DNA of 64,000 nucleotides. It comes from Haloprofundus salilacus. Its GTDB lineage: Archaea; Halobacteriota; Halobacteria; Halobacteriales; Haloferacaceae. Below the pieces are notes generated by a model. It searched no databases, was not told the DNA's origin, and was given only the letters and a program-made list of their open reading frames with translations. Positions 50,555 to 59,360 of the stretch are shown piece by piece. The stretch lies in NCBI RefSeq assembly GCF_020150815.1, contig NZ_CP083723.1, positions 2,852,001 through 2,916,000 of the forward strand, in the 5' to 3' direction. How positions within the stretch are numbered: position 1 is the stretch's first letter; the number at the start of each line of letters is the position of its first letter. The translations under genes were made by a program, and so were the position numbers.

Positions 50555-52345
50555 GTGAGCGATTCGGCGGCGGGCGCGGAGATGGAGGCGGGCGACGACG
50601 GCGGGCCACGGACGGCGTCCGGACAGCGACGCGTCACGGTCTCCGACTGGCTCGAATCCCGCGCGCTGACGCTCGTCGCCGTCGCGACTGGCGTCGTCCT
50701 CGTCGTGCTGTTCTACTACCCGGTGGCGACGGTGTTCGTCGAGGCCGTCGTCGTCGACGGCGCACTGTCGTTCGAACCGCTTCGCGAGGTTCTCACGTCG
50801 CGGTTCTACCTCGTCGAGATAATCGGTTTTACCGCGTATCAGGCCGCGCTGTCGACCGTCGCCAGCGTCGCGCTCGGCCTCCCGGGGGCGTGGGTGCTGT
50901 CGCGCTTCGAGTTCCGCGGCCGCAAGACGCTTCGCTCCCTGACGATCCTCCCGTTCGTCCTCCCCTCTATCATGGTCGCTATCGGCTTCGTCGCCACCTT
51001 CGGTGCGAACGGGACGCTTAACCGCCTTCTCTCAACGGTCGGTCTCGGTCAGGTGAGCCTGTTGTACACACTTCCGGCGATCATCGTCGCGCACGCATTC
51101 TATAACGCGCCGCTCGTGACGCGGATGACGACGGCGGCGTGGGAGAGTATCGACGCGCGGACCGTGGAGACGGCGCGGAGTCTGGGTGCGTCGCCGACGC
51201 GGGCGTTTCTCGATGTGGTCGTTCCGCAACTGCTCCCCGCGATTCTCGTCTCGGCGACGCTGACGTTCGTCTTCACCTTCGCCTCGTTTCCCATCGTGTT
51301 GGCGCTCGGCGGCCTCCAGTACGCGACCATCGAGGTGTTCGTCTACTACCGCGTCCAACAACTGGCGTACGCCGACGCGGCGGCGCTGGCCGTCGTCGAG
51401 ACGGCCGTCTCGCTCGGTCTCACCTACGCCTACCTCCGCTACGAGGCCCGCCAGCAGACCGCCGCGTTCGCCGCAGGTGCGCGTCCGGCGCCCCGAAAAC
51501 GGTTGATTCCGCGGTCGTTCCGTAGATTGTCCGCGAAAGACGCGCTCTCGCGCGTCGCCGCCTTCGGCTACGGCGTCGTCGTGCTACTCGTCTTCGTCGC
51601 TCCCGTCGCCAGCATGCTGCTTTCGAGCGTCACCGCGCCCGACGGATCGCTCACGGCGCGCTACTACGAATTCCTGCTCCAGCGGCAGGCGACGGCGACC
51701 GAGTTTCAGGTGAGTCCGCTTCCCGCAGTTCTCAACTCGCTGTTGTTCGGCGTCGGCACGTTGCTGTTGGCGCTTCCCATGGGTGTCGTGATGGCGGTGT
51801 TGACGACGCGGCGCTACCGCGGTCGGAAACTGGTCGATGCGCTCTCTATGGCCCCGCTCGCGGTGAGCGGCATCGTCGTCGGTCTCGGACTCCTTCGGGG
51901 ACTCGTGTTCGGCGTCGAGGCGTTCGGCTACCGGTTCACCGTCGCGGGTGCCGTCGCCATCGTCGCGGCGCACTCGGTGAGCGCGTATCCGTTCGTCACC
52001 CGCAACGTCGCGCCGCTTCTCGGGAACTTGGACCCGCGGCTGGTCGAGTCCGCGCGGAGCCTCGGCGCGTCGCGGACGCGGGCGCTGTGGGACGTCGAAC
52101 TGCCGCTGGTGGCCGCGGGCGTCGTCGCCGGGGCGGCGTTCGCCTTCGCCATCAGCGTCGGCGAGTTCGACGCGACGGTGATTTTGGCCACCGGGTCGAA
52201 CAGCTATACGATGCCGGTCGCCGTCGAACGCTACCTCGGCCGTCGCCTCGGTCCAGCGACGGCGATGGGCTGTATTCTCTTGTTCGTCACGAGCCTCAGT
52301 TTTGTCGTCATCGAACGCTTCGGCGGGAGGTCCCGCGGTGTCTGA
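50555..52345 (+). CDS. thiP: Thiamine ABC transporter permease, double-length
   Basis: A 596-residue protein with two fused permease halves, as in bacterial ThiP. Each half has about six helices and an EAA loop: ESIDARTVETARSLGASPTRAFLDVVVPQL and DPRLVESARSLGASRTRALWDVELPLV, which contact the ATPase. It forms the channel for the ThiB ligand. The GTG at 50555 follows the thiB stop by one base; the next in-frame ATG is at 50582. Its stop overlaps the thiQ start by 8 nt. Confidence 0.9.
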   Translation: MSDSAAGAEMEAGDDGGPRTASGQRRVTVSDWLESRALTLVAVATGVVLVVLFYYPVATVFVEAVVVDGALSFEPLREVLTSRFYLVEIIGFTAYQAALSTVASVALGLPGAWVLSRFEFRGRKTLRSLTILPFVLPSIMVAIGFVATFGANGTLNRLLSTVGLGQVSLLYTLPAIIVAHAFYNAPLVTRMTTAAWESIDARTVETARSLGASPTRAFLDVVVPQLLPAILVSATLTFVFTFASFPIVLALGGLQYATIEVFVYYRVQQLAYADAAALAVVETAVSLGLTYAYLRYEARQQTAAFAAGARPAPRKRLIPRSFRRLSAKDALSRVAAFGYGVVVLLVFVAPVASMLLSSVTAPDGSLTARYYEFLLQRQATATEFQVSPLPAVLNSLLFGVGTLLLALPMGVVMAVLTTRRYRGRKLVDALSMAPLAVSGIVVGLGLLRGLVFGVEAFGYRFTVAGAVAIVAAHSVSAYPFVTRNVAPLLGNLDPRLVESARSLGASRTRALWDVELPLVAAGVVAGAAFAFAISVGEFDATVILATGSNSYTMPVAVERYLGRRLGPATAMGCILLFVTSLSFVVIERFGGRSRGV

Positions 52346-53477
52346 AATCACCCTAGAGAACGTTCGGAAGACGTACGCCGAAACGGCGGCGCTCGACGAC
52401 GTGAGCCTCCGCGTCCGCGACGGCGAGTTCTTCACGCTCGTCGGTCCCTCCGGATGCGGGAAGACGACGACGTTGCGACTCATCGCGGGGTTCGAGTCAC
52501 CGACCGAGGGCGCGATTCGATTCGACGGCGAGAGTGTGTCGGGCGTGCCGCCGGAGAGCCGAAACGTCGGTGTCGTCTTTCAGAACTACGCGCTGTTCCC
52601 GCACATGAGCGTCGCCGAGAACGTCGGCTACGGACTCCGATTCGCCGACCGAGAGCGACGCCGCGGGAGCGAAGCGCGGGTTTCTGAGCTCCTGGAGCTC
52701 GTCGACCTCGCGGGGATGGAAAACCGCGACCCGACCGAACTCTCGGGCGGACAGCAACAGCGCGTGGCGCTCGCTCGCGCGCTCGCGCCGGGACCGCGTC
52801 TGCTGCTTCTGGACGAACCGATGAGCGCGCTCGACGCGCGCCTCCGCGAACGCCTCCGCCTGCAGGTGAAACAGATTCAGTCGGAGTTGGGGATCACGAC
52901 GGTGTACGTCACGCACGACCAGGAGGAGGCGTTGGCCGTCTCCGACCGCGTCGCCGTGATGAACGCCGGACGTGTCGAACAGGTCGGACCGCCGCGGGAG
53001 GTGTACCGCCGTCCGGCGACGCGGTTCGTCGCCTCCTTCGTCGGCGACAACAACCTGTTCGAGGGCGAACTGATCGATGAGACCGACAGTACGGCGAGTG
53101 CACGGGAAACGAAGGGGTTGCGACGGCTCCGCGTGCGTGTCGGCGAGACGGTGTTCGAGGTCGACGCGACGGGGGACGAGTCGTCATCCGTCGGCGAAGC
53201 GGTTCACGTCGACCCCGAGTCGTCGACCTCTCGGTCGCCGCGGTTCGACGGCGGGAACGTCGCGTTCTGCGTCCGACCCGAACGGCTGGAGATCGACGGG
53301 CGTGAGAATCAGTTCACGGCGACGGTCCGAGAGACGGAGTTCCTCGGCGAGACGACGCGCGTCCACCTCGACTGGAACGGGCGCGAGGTGACCGTCCGCG
53401 CGACGAACCCCTCGGACGCGGGCGAGACGGTCGAGTTAGGTTTCGCCCCCGGAGACGCACACGTGTTCGAGAGCTGA
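52338..53477 (+). CDS. thiQ: Thiamine ABC transporter ATP-binding protein
   Basis: A 379-residue ABC ATPase. Walker A GPSGCGKTTT is near residue 37, the signature LSGGQQQRVALARAL near 135, and Walker B LLLLDEPMSALD follows; the switch His is in VTHDQEEAL. The C-terminal 140 residues form a TOBE-like regulatory domain (FVGDNNLFEGELID, VAFCVRPERLEI), longer than in bacterial ThiQ and more like PotA/FbpC, so the substrate rests on ThiB. A GGAGG at 52326-52330 precedes the GTG start at 52338 with good spacing. Confidence 0.9.
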   Translation: MSEITLENVRKTYAETAALDDVSLRVRDGEFFTLVGPSGCGKTTTLRLIAGFESPTEGAIRFDGESVSGVPPESRNVGVVFQNYALFPHMSVAENVGYGLRFADRERRRGSEARVSELLELVDLAGMENRDPTELSGGQQQRVALARALAPGPRLLLLDEPMSALDARLRERLRLQVKQIQSELGITTVYVTHDQEEALAVSDRVAVMNAGRVEQVGPPREVYRRPATRFVASFVGDNNLFEGELIDETDSTASARETKGLRRLRVRVGETVFEVDATGDESSSVGEAVHVDPESSTSRSPRFDGGNVAFCVRPERLEIDGRENQFTATVRETEFLGETTRVHLDWNGREVTVRATNPSDAGETVELGFAPGDAHVFES

Positions 53478-53597
53478 ACACTCGGGCGTCGCTGACGGCG
53501 GGTCCGGGCTTTATTCGGCGTGACGTGGTTCGTTCGCAGGACGGTTTCGCGGCCGTGCGGGGCGCGCGGCCGGTACCTCGGACAACGGAGTTCCCCG

Positions 53598-55169
53598 ATG
53601 AACGACAACGACACCGACGACACCGACGCCACAGCATCGAGAACCGACCAGTTTCCGGCGGGCGAACGGACCTCCGTGTGGCTCGGTACGTCGCCGACGA
53701 CGGAGTACGCGCCGCTGAGCGGCGGCATCGACGTCGACACCGCCGTCGTCGGCGGCGGCATCGTCGGGGTGACGACCGCGCTCCAGTTAGCGGAGTCGGG
53801 ACAGGACGTCGCACTCGTCGAGCGCGACCGAATCCTCACCGGCGTCACGGGCAAGACGACGGCGAAACTCACCTCCCAGCACGGAATCCTCTACGACACC
53901 CTCGCGTCGACGGTCGGCGAGCGAAAGACACAGCAGTACGCCGAGGCGAACGAGGCCGCCATCGACCACGTGGAGTCGCGCGTCGAGTCGCTCGATATCG
54001 ACTGCGGGTTCCGACGCCTACCGTCGTACGCCTACGTCCGGTCGCCGGAGCGTCGCTCGGAGGTACGACAGGAGGTGAACGCGGCCCGGCGATTCGGCCT
54101 CCCGGCGGAGTACGAGCAGTCGGTCGCCGTCGACGACGAAGCGGTCGCCGCTGTTCGCTACGACGACCAGGCGATGTTCCACCCGCGGCGGTATCTGTTG
54201 GCGCTGGCCGAGGCGTTTCTCGACGTCGGCGGTCGCATCTACGAGGAGACGCGGGCGCTAGACGTCGACGGCGGCGGTCGCCCGGTCGTCGAAACCGATC
54301 GCGGCGAGATTCTGGCCGACGAAGTCGTTCTCGCGACACACTTTCCGATTCACGACACGGGTGCGTACTTCGCACGGATGCATCCGAAACGGTCGTACGT
54401 CGTCGCCGTCCGGGTCGCCGACCCGCCGACCGAGGCGATGTACTACTACACCGGCGACCAGTACTTCTCGGTCCGGACCCACGACACCGGCGACGAGGTG
54501 CTGACGCTCGTCGGCGGCCAGAACCACAAGACCGGACAGGGCGGCGACACGAACGAGCGCTACCGGAAGGTCGAGGAATCGGCCCGTCGTCACTTCGACG
54601 TGGAGTCCGTCGAGTACCGCTGGTCGACGCAGGACTACGCCTCGGTGGACAAGGTGCCGTACGTGGGCGAACTCCCGTTTTCGGACAACGTCTATATGGC
54701 GAGCGGCTTCGGCGGATGGGGGATGACGAACGGCACAGCGTCGGGGCTGCTCCTCTCGGATCTCGTGCGCGGCGAAGAGAACTCCTGGGCCGGCACCTAC
54801 AACCCGAATCGGGTGACCCTCGACCGGACCTCGGCAACGGAGTTCGCGACGCAGAACGCGAACGTCGCCAAGGAGTTCGTTGGGGACTGGCTCTCGAAGC
54901 CCCATCGCGAGGATCTTCGACGATTGAAGTCGGGCGAGGCGACGGTGCTGCGCGAGCGAACGAAACCGATAGCGGCCTACCGCGACGACGACGGCGAACT
55001 GCACACCCACTCCGCCGTCTGTCCGCACATGGACTGCATCGTCCACTGGAACGACGCCGAGCGGTCGTGGGACTGCCCGTGCCACGGGTCGCGCTTCGAG
55101 TACGACGGTCACGTCGTCGACGGACCGGCCGTCTCCGATTTGCCGACGCGGAATCTGGACGTGGAGTGA
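53598..55169 (+). CDS. FAD-dependent oxidoreductase fused to a Rieske [2Fe-2S] domain
   Basis: A 523-residue protein. Residues about 45-410 are a DadA/GlpD-like FAD oxidoreductase with the dinucleotide loop DTAVVGGGIVGVTTALQLAE and C-terminal YMASGFGGWGMTNGTASGLLL. Residues about 470-505 are a Rieske centre: CPHMDCIVHWNDAERSW then CPCHGSRFEYDG, giving the two Cys-x-His pairs. Such fusions are known in bacteria and haloarchaea and likely pass electrons from an amine or hydroxy substrate to the Fe-S centre; the substrate is unknown. ATG 53598 is used. Confidence 0.9.
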   Translation: MNDNDTDDTDATASRTDQFPAGERTSVWLGTSPTTEYAPLSGGIDVDTAVVGGGIVGVTTALQLAESGQDVALVERDRILTGVTGKTTAKLTSQHGILYDTLASTVGERKTQQYAEANEAAIDHVESRVESLDIDCGFRRLPSYAYVRSPERRSEVRQEVNAARRFGLPAEYEQSVAVDDEAVAAVRYDDQAMFHPRRYLLALAEAFLDVGGRIYEETRALDVDGGGRPVVETDRGEILADEVVLATHFPIHDTGAYFARMHPKRSYVVAVRVADPPTEAMYYYTGDQYFSVRTHDTGDEVLTLVGGQNHKTGQGGDTNERYRKVEESARRHFDVESVEYRWSTQDYASVDKVPYVGELPFSDNVYMASGFGGWGMTNGTASGLLLSDLVRGEENSWAGTYNPNRVTLDRTSATEFATQNANVAKEFVGDWLSKPHREDLRRLKSGEATVLRERTKPIAAYRDDDGELHTHSAVCPHMDCIVHWNDAERSWDCPCHGSRFEYDGHVVDGPAVSDLPTRNLDVE

Positions 55170-55266
55170 GAGCGCACCAACGGGGAGTTTCGCGACTCGT
55201 TCGAGCTGCCGAGAATCAAAAAGAGGCCACGAGCGACGGCTGAAAAGTGGCCGCAGCCGACGACTA

Positions 55267-55947
55267 TCAGGCGATACGAACGCCCGACAGCGTCGCCTGA
55301 TACGGCGTCGTGCCGGGTTCGATGTACCCGTTTCCGACGAAGTCGACGACGCCGGAGACAACGTTACCGCCGTCGCCGAACTGGAGTTGCATCGCTCCTT
55401 GAATCAGCTGGTAGATCGGCGCAAGGAGGCCGTCCGTCGGCGTCACGCAGTTGAGCAGACTCGACCGGGCCGCAGGGAGGCCGAAGAAGTTTCCGTCGAT
55501 GGTGACGACGAGAACGCCCGCCGCCTCGTCGGCGTCGACGAACGCGACGTCCAGCGCTGCGATCTCCGGGGCCGGCGTCGTGTCGATACCGACCGCCTGG
55601 TGGACCGCCGTGTTCGTTCCGAACCAGATAGCGCCCGCCTCCGGGGCGCCCGGCGGGTTCCCCGAGAACAGACCGACGTCTCGGGCGTTGACGCCGTTGT
55701 TGAACGTCACTCCACTGGGGTCGAACGGCGGAAACAGGGACAGCTGCGCCGTCCGCGCGAACGGGCCGTATTTCGTCGCCCCCTGCATCGTGACCTCGTA
55801 GAGCGCTGTCGGCGGGATGTTGCCTGTCTGTGCAGCGCTCCGCCCGGCGAGGCCGGCGCCGAGAACGGCACCGACGGCGGTTTTCAGATACGTCCGTCGA
55901 TTTAGCGACGGAGACGCGGACACCTTAGTCGAACTCTGCTGTGACAT
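55267..55947 (-). CDS. Tat-exported protein of unknown function
   Basis: A 226-residue secreted protein. The signal has RR at 17-18, then YLKTAVGAVLGAGLAG and an AxA-type site near SAAQ (residue 37-40). There is no lipobox. The mature domain (TALYEVTMQGATKYGPFARTAQ...) is a beta-rich, weakly acidic region with no motif I recognise; similar proteins are scattered in haloarchaea. ATG 55947 is preferred to the ATG at 55989. It converges with the FAD/Rieske gene. Confidence 0.72.
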   Translation of the reverse strand: MSQQSSTKVSASPSLNRRTYLKTAVGAVLGAGLAGRSAAQTGNIPPTALYEVTMQGATKYGPFARTAQLSLFPPFDPSGVTFNNGVNARDVGLFSGNPPGAPEAGAIWFGTNTAVHQAVGIDTTPAPEIAALDVAFVDADEAAGVLVVTIDGNFFGLPAARSSLLNCVTPTDGLLAPIYQLIQGAMQLQFGDGGNVVSGVVDFVGNGYIEPGTTPYQATLSGVRIA

Positions 55948-56072
55948 CTTCGCACCTCGACGTGAACCGACAACGTGTCGAGTTATCAATATTTCTCATA
56001 TATGACATAAATTCGAGCGGCGCGGTCAGTATTTCGGTCGTGGACGACGGGAGGTTGTGGATATCGTCGTGC

Positions 56073-56753
56073 TCACGGCACGACGCCGACGGTCAGCAGC
56101 GTTCCGTACGTTCGGTAGCGTTTGACCATCGCCTCGCGGGTCTCCCAGCTATCGGTCGGGAACTCCGCTGCGGGCGGGATGTCGATGTCGAGATCCGGGA
56201 CGTTGTCCTGTTCGGCGACGTGGAAGCCGGCATTTCGGAACGCCTCGCGGTACTCGCTTCGGTTCCAGCGGGTCATCTCGACGCTAATCGAATCCTGCCA
56301 CTCGTGGCTGTGGACGTTCTCCTCGTAGTAGTTGACCGCGCAGTAGAACGTCCCGCCCGGGCGGAGGACGCGCGCGAGTTCCGAGAGCGTGTGTTCGGGG
56401 TCGACAGCGTAGTAGAACGCCTCCATCGAGAAGGCGTGGTCGACGGTGTCGTCGGCGAACGGCAGTTCGTCGAAGTCGGCGACGACGAACCCGATATTGG
56501 GGTCGTCGGTGTACTCGCGGGCGTTTCCGGCCATCTCTGGCGACCCGTCGAGACCGTAGGCGTGACCCGCGTTCTTGGTTTCGCGGAGGGCGCGGAGCGC
56601 GTATCCGCTTCCCGTTCCGAGGTCGAGGACCGTTTCACCCTCCTCGACGGGCATTCGCGCGAGCACGTGTTTCGCGGTGTGCCAGTGTCGCTCCTCCATT
56701 CCCTTGTCGCGGCCGTCGGCCGCCCACGCGTCGAACTCCTCGCGGACACTCAT
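56073..56753 (-). CDS. Class I SAM-dependent methyltransferase
   Basis: A 226-residue methyltransferase. Motif I VLDLGTGSGYALRAL (about residue 41-55), an acidic post-I Asp (YGLDGSPEM), motif II ADFDELPFADDTVDHAFSMEAFYYAVD and LARVLRPGGTFYCAVNYYEEN are the standard SAM-binding elements of the UbiE/COQ5-like group. The N-terminus MSVREEFDAWAADGRDKGMEERHW is usual. Substrate unknown. ATG 56753 is chosen over the Arg-rich upstream frame. It diverges from the DUF2391 gene (110 nt). Confidence 0.9.
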   Translation of the reverse strand: MSVREEFDAWAADGRDKGMEERHWHTAKHVLARMPVEEGETVLDLGTGSGYALRALRETKNAGHAYGLDGSPEMAGNAREYTDDPNIGFVVADFDELPFADDTVDHAFSMEAFYYAVDPEHTLSELARVLRPGGTFYCAVNYYEENVHSHEWQDSISVEMTRWNRSEYREAFRNAGFHVAEQDNVPDLDIDIPPAAEFPTDSWETREAMVKRYRTYGTLLTVGVVP

Positions 56754-56862
56754 GGCCGTACGTCTGCGGGAGCGAGTAAAGTCGGTTCGAAGTCGTATCC
56801 TGACCGGACGAAGTCGCAAACCAAACGGTGACGTTTACATTCAGCCGCCGCGACGTGTCGAC

Positions 56863-57312
56863 ATGGTTCGCGTCGGACGGCACCGTCGATTCAAGATAAC
56901 GGACATCGCACAGCAAGTCGTCGGCGGATTTCTCCTCGCCGGGCCGTTCGTCGTCACCGACGAAGTGTGGGGTCTCGCCGTCGGGATGGCGTGGTACCAG
57001 GCGGTGTTGACCGTTGGAATCGTCTTCGCCATCGGCTACGGGACGCTGTACAAAGCCGACGACGACCGCGATCCCGACCGCGAGGCGGACGTAGCCGGAA
57101 TTCCACTGCGCTTCGTCTCACTCATCCTCGTCGCGTACCTCTCGGTGTTCCTGCTCGCGCTGTCGTTCGACGCGCCGGCGACGCTCATCCCCAATCACAT
57201 AGACCCTGCCGAGATTACGTTCCGCGTCCAGGTGCTGACCACTCTGAAGGCGACGAGCATCGGCGCGGTGTTCAGCGTCATCGGCGCGGCGACGGCCGAC
57301 AGCGTGTTCTGA
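56863..57312 (+). CDS. DUF2391-family integral membrane protein
   Basis: A 149-residue protein with four hydrophobic helices: VVGGFLLAGPFVVTDEVWGLA, AVLTVGIVFAIGYGTLY, VSLILVAYLSVFLLALSF and ATSIGAVFSVIGAATADS. The start MVRVGRHRRFKITDIAQQVVGG and the IPLRFVS loop fit the DUF2391/TIGR02587 family of small membrane proteins; function unknown. ATG 56863 starts 110 nt from the divergent methyltransferase. Confidence 0.78.
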   Translation: MVRVGRHRRFKITDIAQQVVGGFLLAGPFVVTDEVWGLAVGMAWYQAVLTVGIVFAIGYGTLYKADDDRDPDREADVAGIPLRFVSLILVAYLSVFLLALSFDAPATLIPNHIDPAEITFRVQVLTTLKATSIGAVFSVIGAATADSVF

Positions 57313-57433
57313 GTCCCGTTCGTCGCGGGGATCGGGAGTCTCGTCCGTCGCAGGGGTCGGACATTCCGTCCAGACGGTCGAGTGACGAGGGTCCAGCCCG
57401 CATTGTTAAGTCAGTTCGGTTGGTTTCTCCGAT

Positions 57434-58015
57434 ATGGATTACAGCCTCGCCATCGAAAACGCTCCGGACACCATCCCTGCGGGGACTGGCCTGCTTCTTC
57501 TGCATCCGAGCATCGGCGAGACCGACCGCATCGACACGGACTTTCTGAAGACCGACACCGACTACTTTCTGGTCATCTCGACGCGGACGACCGCCCGCGA
57601 AGTCGAGCAGAAACTCGAACACTACGACGTCGACGAAGCTCGCGCAGTCATCCTCGACACGCTGTCGGTCGAACGTGGCTACTCGCGGCGGAAGTCCGAC
57701 CACGTCCACTACGTTTCCTCGCCGGACGACCTCGACGGCATCGTCGCGCAGACCCGCGTGTTCCTGGAGAACCACCCCGGAAAGCTCCGCGTCAGCGTCG
57801 ACTCGCTCACCGAGATGGCGTACTACGCCGACGAGGAGGGCGTCTACGACGCGACGAAACAGTTACTCGAACTGCTGGACGAAAACGACGCCGTCGGTAT
57901 CTTCCACCTCTCGAAGGAAGTCCACGACGAGGACGTACTCGAACGGTTCCGAGGGCTGTTCACCGGGGTCGTCGACCTCGCCGAAGACGGCAGCGTCACC
58001 TACGAGCAACGGTAA
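57434..58015 (+). CDS. RecA-superfamily-like protein lacking a P-loop (DUF7504-type)
   Basis: A 193-residue protein with the alpha/beta order of a RecA/KaiC-like ATPase (YFLVISTRTTAREVEQKL, RVSVDSLTEMAYYADEEG, AVGIFHLSKEVHDEDVLERF), but where Walker A would stand it reads GTGLLLLHPSIGETDRI, without the GxxxxGKT lysine. Haloarchaea have many such HTR-like proteins; they may be inactive sensors or partners of other regulators. It starts at ATG 57434 and is monocistronic. Confidence 0.7.
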   Translation: MDYSLAIENAPDTIPAGTGLLLLHPSIGETDRIDTDFLKTDTDYFLVISTRTTAREVEQKLEHYDVDEARAVILDTLSVERGYSRRKSDHVHYVSSPDDLDGIVAQTRVFLENHPGKLRVSVDSLTEMAYYADEEGVYDATKQLLELLDENDAVGIFHLSKEVHDEDVLERFRGLFTGVVDLAEDGSVTYEQR

Positions 58016-58058
58016 CGGGAGGCGAGAGACGCTCGCTCACTTTCGTCTCTTCGAGTTG

Positions 58059-58841
58059 TCACTCGCGGAGTTTCTCGAACGTCTTCTCGGCCCAGCGAAC
58101 CGCATAGGCTACGCCGTGGTCGCGGTACGCCGTCGTGTCCAGGGCTGCGAACGGTGCCGGAAGCTCCACGGCGTGTTTCAGCCCCGAACACGCCAGTTCG
58201 GTGGCGTCGACGAACGACGTCTCGCCTCGAGCGACTTCGCCGGGGAGCCCCTCGATGCGACCTTCGAGTCGGGTGCCAGCGTCGAGCCACGCCTCGTACA
58301 AGCCGGGGTAGTCGTCGGCCCACGTCGCGAACTCCTCGCGGGTCTGGAGACCAACCCAGCCATCGAACAGCGCGGCCGCAATCTGGTAGAGTTCTGCGGG
58401 CGAGAGCGACACCGCCGCGTCGAGGTCGCGGTACCGCTCGCCGAAGAAGGGGAGAAAGTGCTCGGGAACGCCGAGGTGAATCTGGACGAACGCCTCCGCG
58501 AAGAGGAAGTCGAGAAAGGACTCCGGGGTTCCTTCGGCGCGTTTCTTCGCGATGACGGTCGGTGGGTTTGTCTGTCGCGTCCAGACGATAGTCCCGTCGC
58601 CGGGCATCCCGATGGTGAACGTGCCGCCCGCGTACCGTCGGAGCAGTACCGGACAGTCTTCGGGGAGCCACTCGTCGGGGTACTTCGCCGGGTCGAGCGA
58701 GTCGGCGAGCAACCCAAGGTCTTCCGCTGCCGCGGGCGGAATCGTCTCGAAGTCCGCGTCGGCATCGACGACGAGTGTCTCGGGGGCGTACTCGTCTCTG
58801 ATCGTTCGAAGCTCACCGCTCAGATGCCGTCGCTGGAACAT
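58059..58841 (-). CDS. Conserved haloarchaeal protein of unknown function (DUF7089-like)
   Basis: A 260-residue soluble acidic protein starting MFQRRHLSGELRTIRDEYAPETLVVDADADF. It has no catalytic motif I can name; conserved-looking Trp, Pro and His residues occur in PDEWLPEDCPVLLRRYAGG and QIHLGVPEHFLPFFGERY. I recall a haloarchaeal domain family of this type without function. It is 15 nt downstream of the tiny membrane-protein gene, so they are probably one transcript. Confidence 0.72.
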   Translation of the reverse strand: MFQRRHLSGELRTIRDEYAPETLVVDADADFETIPPAAAEDLGLLADSLDPAKYPDEWLPEDCPVLLRRYAGGTFTIGMPGDGTIVWTRQTNPPTVIAKKRAEGTPESFLDFLFAEAFVQIHLGVPEHFLPFFGERYRDLDAAVSLSPAELYQIAAALFDGWVGLQTREEFATWADDYPGLYEAWLDAGTRLEGRIEGLPGEVARGETSFVDATELACSGLKHAVELPAPFAALDTTAYRDHGVAYAVRWAEKTFEKLRE

Positions 58842-58856
58842 GGTCTAGTCTCTCTG

Positions 58857-58946
58857 TCAGCCGAAGACGGTGACCGCGAGGATACTCACGCCGAGTACGA
58901 CCGAGATTCCAACGGTGCCGAGGACGATTTTCGTCGCCGTGCTCAT
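58857..58946 (-). CDS. 29-residue single-helix membrane microprotein
   Basis: ATG 58946 to TGA 58857 encodes MSTATKIVLGTVGISVVLGV and then SILAVTVFG: a short polar start with one Lys, a single hydrophobic helix of about 22 residues, and an abrupt end. Codons are G/C-ending as in normal genes of this genome. It lies 15 nt before the 260-residue protein gene. It is too short for most gene finders; a role as a membrane-anchored partner of the next protein is inference. Confidence 0.62.
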   Translation of the reverse strand: MSTATKIVLGTVGISVVLGVSILAVTVFG

Positions 58947-59360
58947 GGCGATAGCGTGTCGCCGCGGGCGCTTAAAACGTGCTGAAAGGACGCGGGTTGT
59001 CGGGACCGACTGCTACGATGGCTACAGTTCGACGATACGTAGCCGCTTGGGCGAACTCAGCACAGGGAACAGCACAAGAGAGACGAGGCGTAAGAGGCGA
59101 ATCACTCGAAACGAGAGGTGGATGCCGAAACGGGGAGGACGTGACGTGGAGGATACGACGCGCAGGACGCGACGTCGCTAATCGGACCGGAATTTCCACC
59201 TTCGAGGGCCGTCGTTTCCGGTGGAACGATCGACCGAAACGGTGGCCGTAGTCGGTGACGAGAGCGGTTGCAAACGAAACGGAGGGGTAGCTCTCGGCGA
59301 CGCGGAAACGGTGACGTAGATACAGCGACGGCGAGACAGATTCGAGACGCCGACGCGAAT
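58947..59360. other. Gene-free 414-nt stretch with an isolated ORB-like core
   Basis: Frames in both directions give Arg-rich sequence without halophile character, so no gene is called. At 59275-59288 the sequence CGAAACGGAGGGGT equals the core of ORB3 of the origin 2.7 kb to the right. It is enclosed by the inverted arms GAGAGC (59260-59265) and GCTCTC (59290-59295). The rest is purine-rich on the plus strand. Confidence 0.5.
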
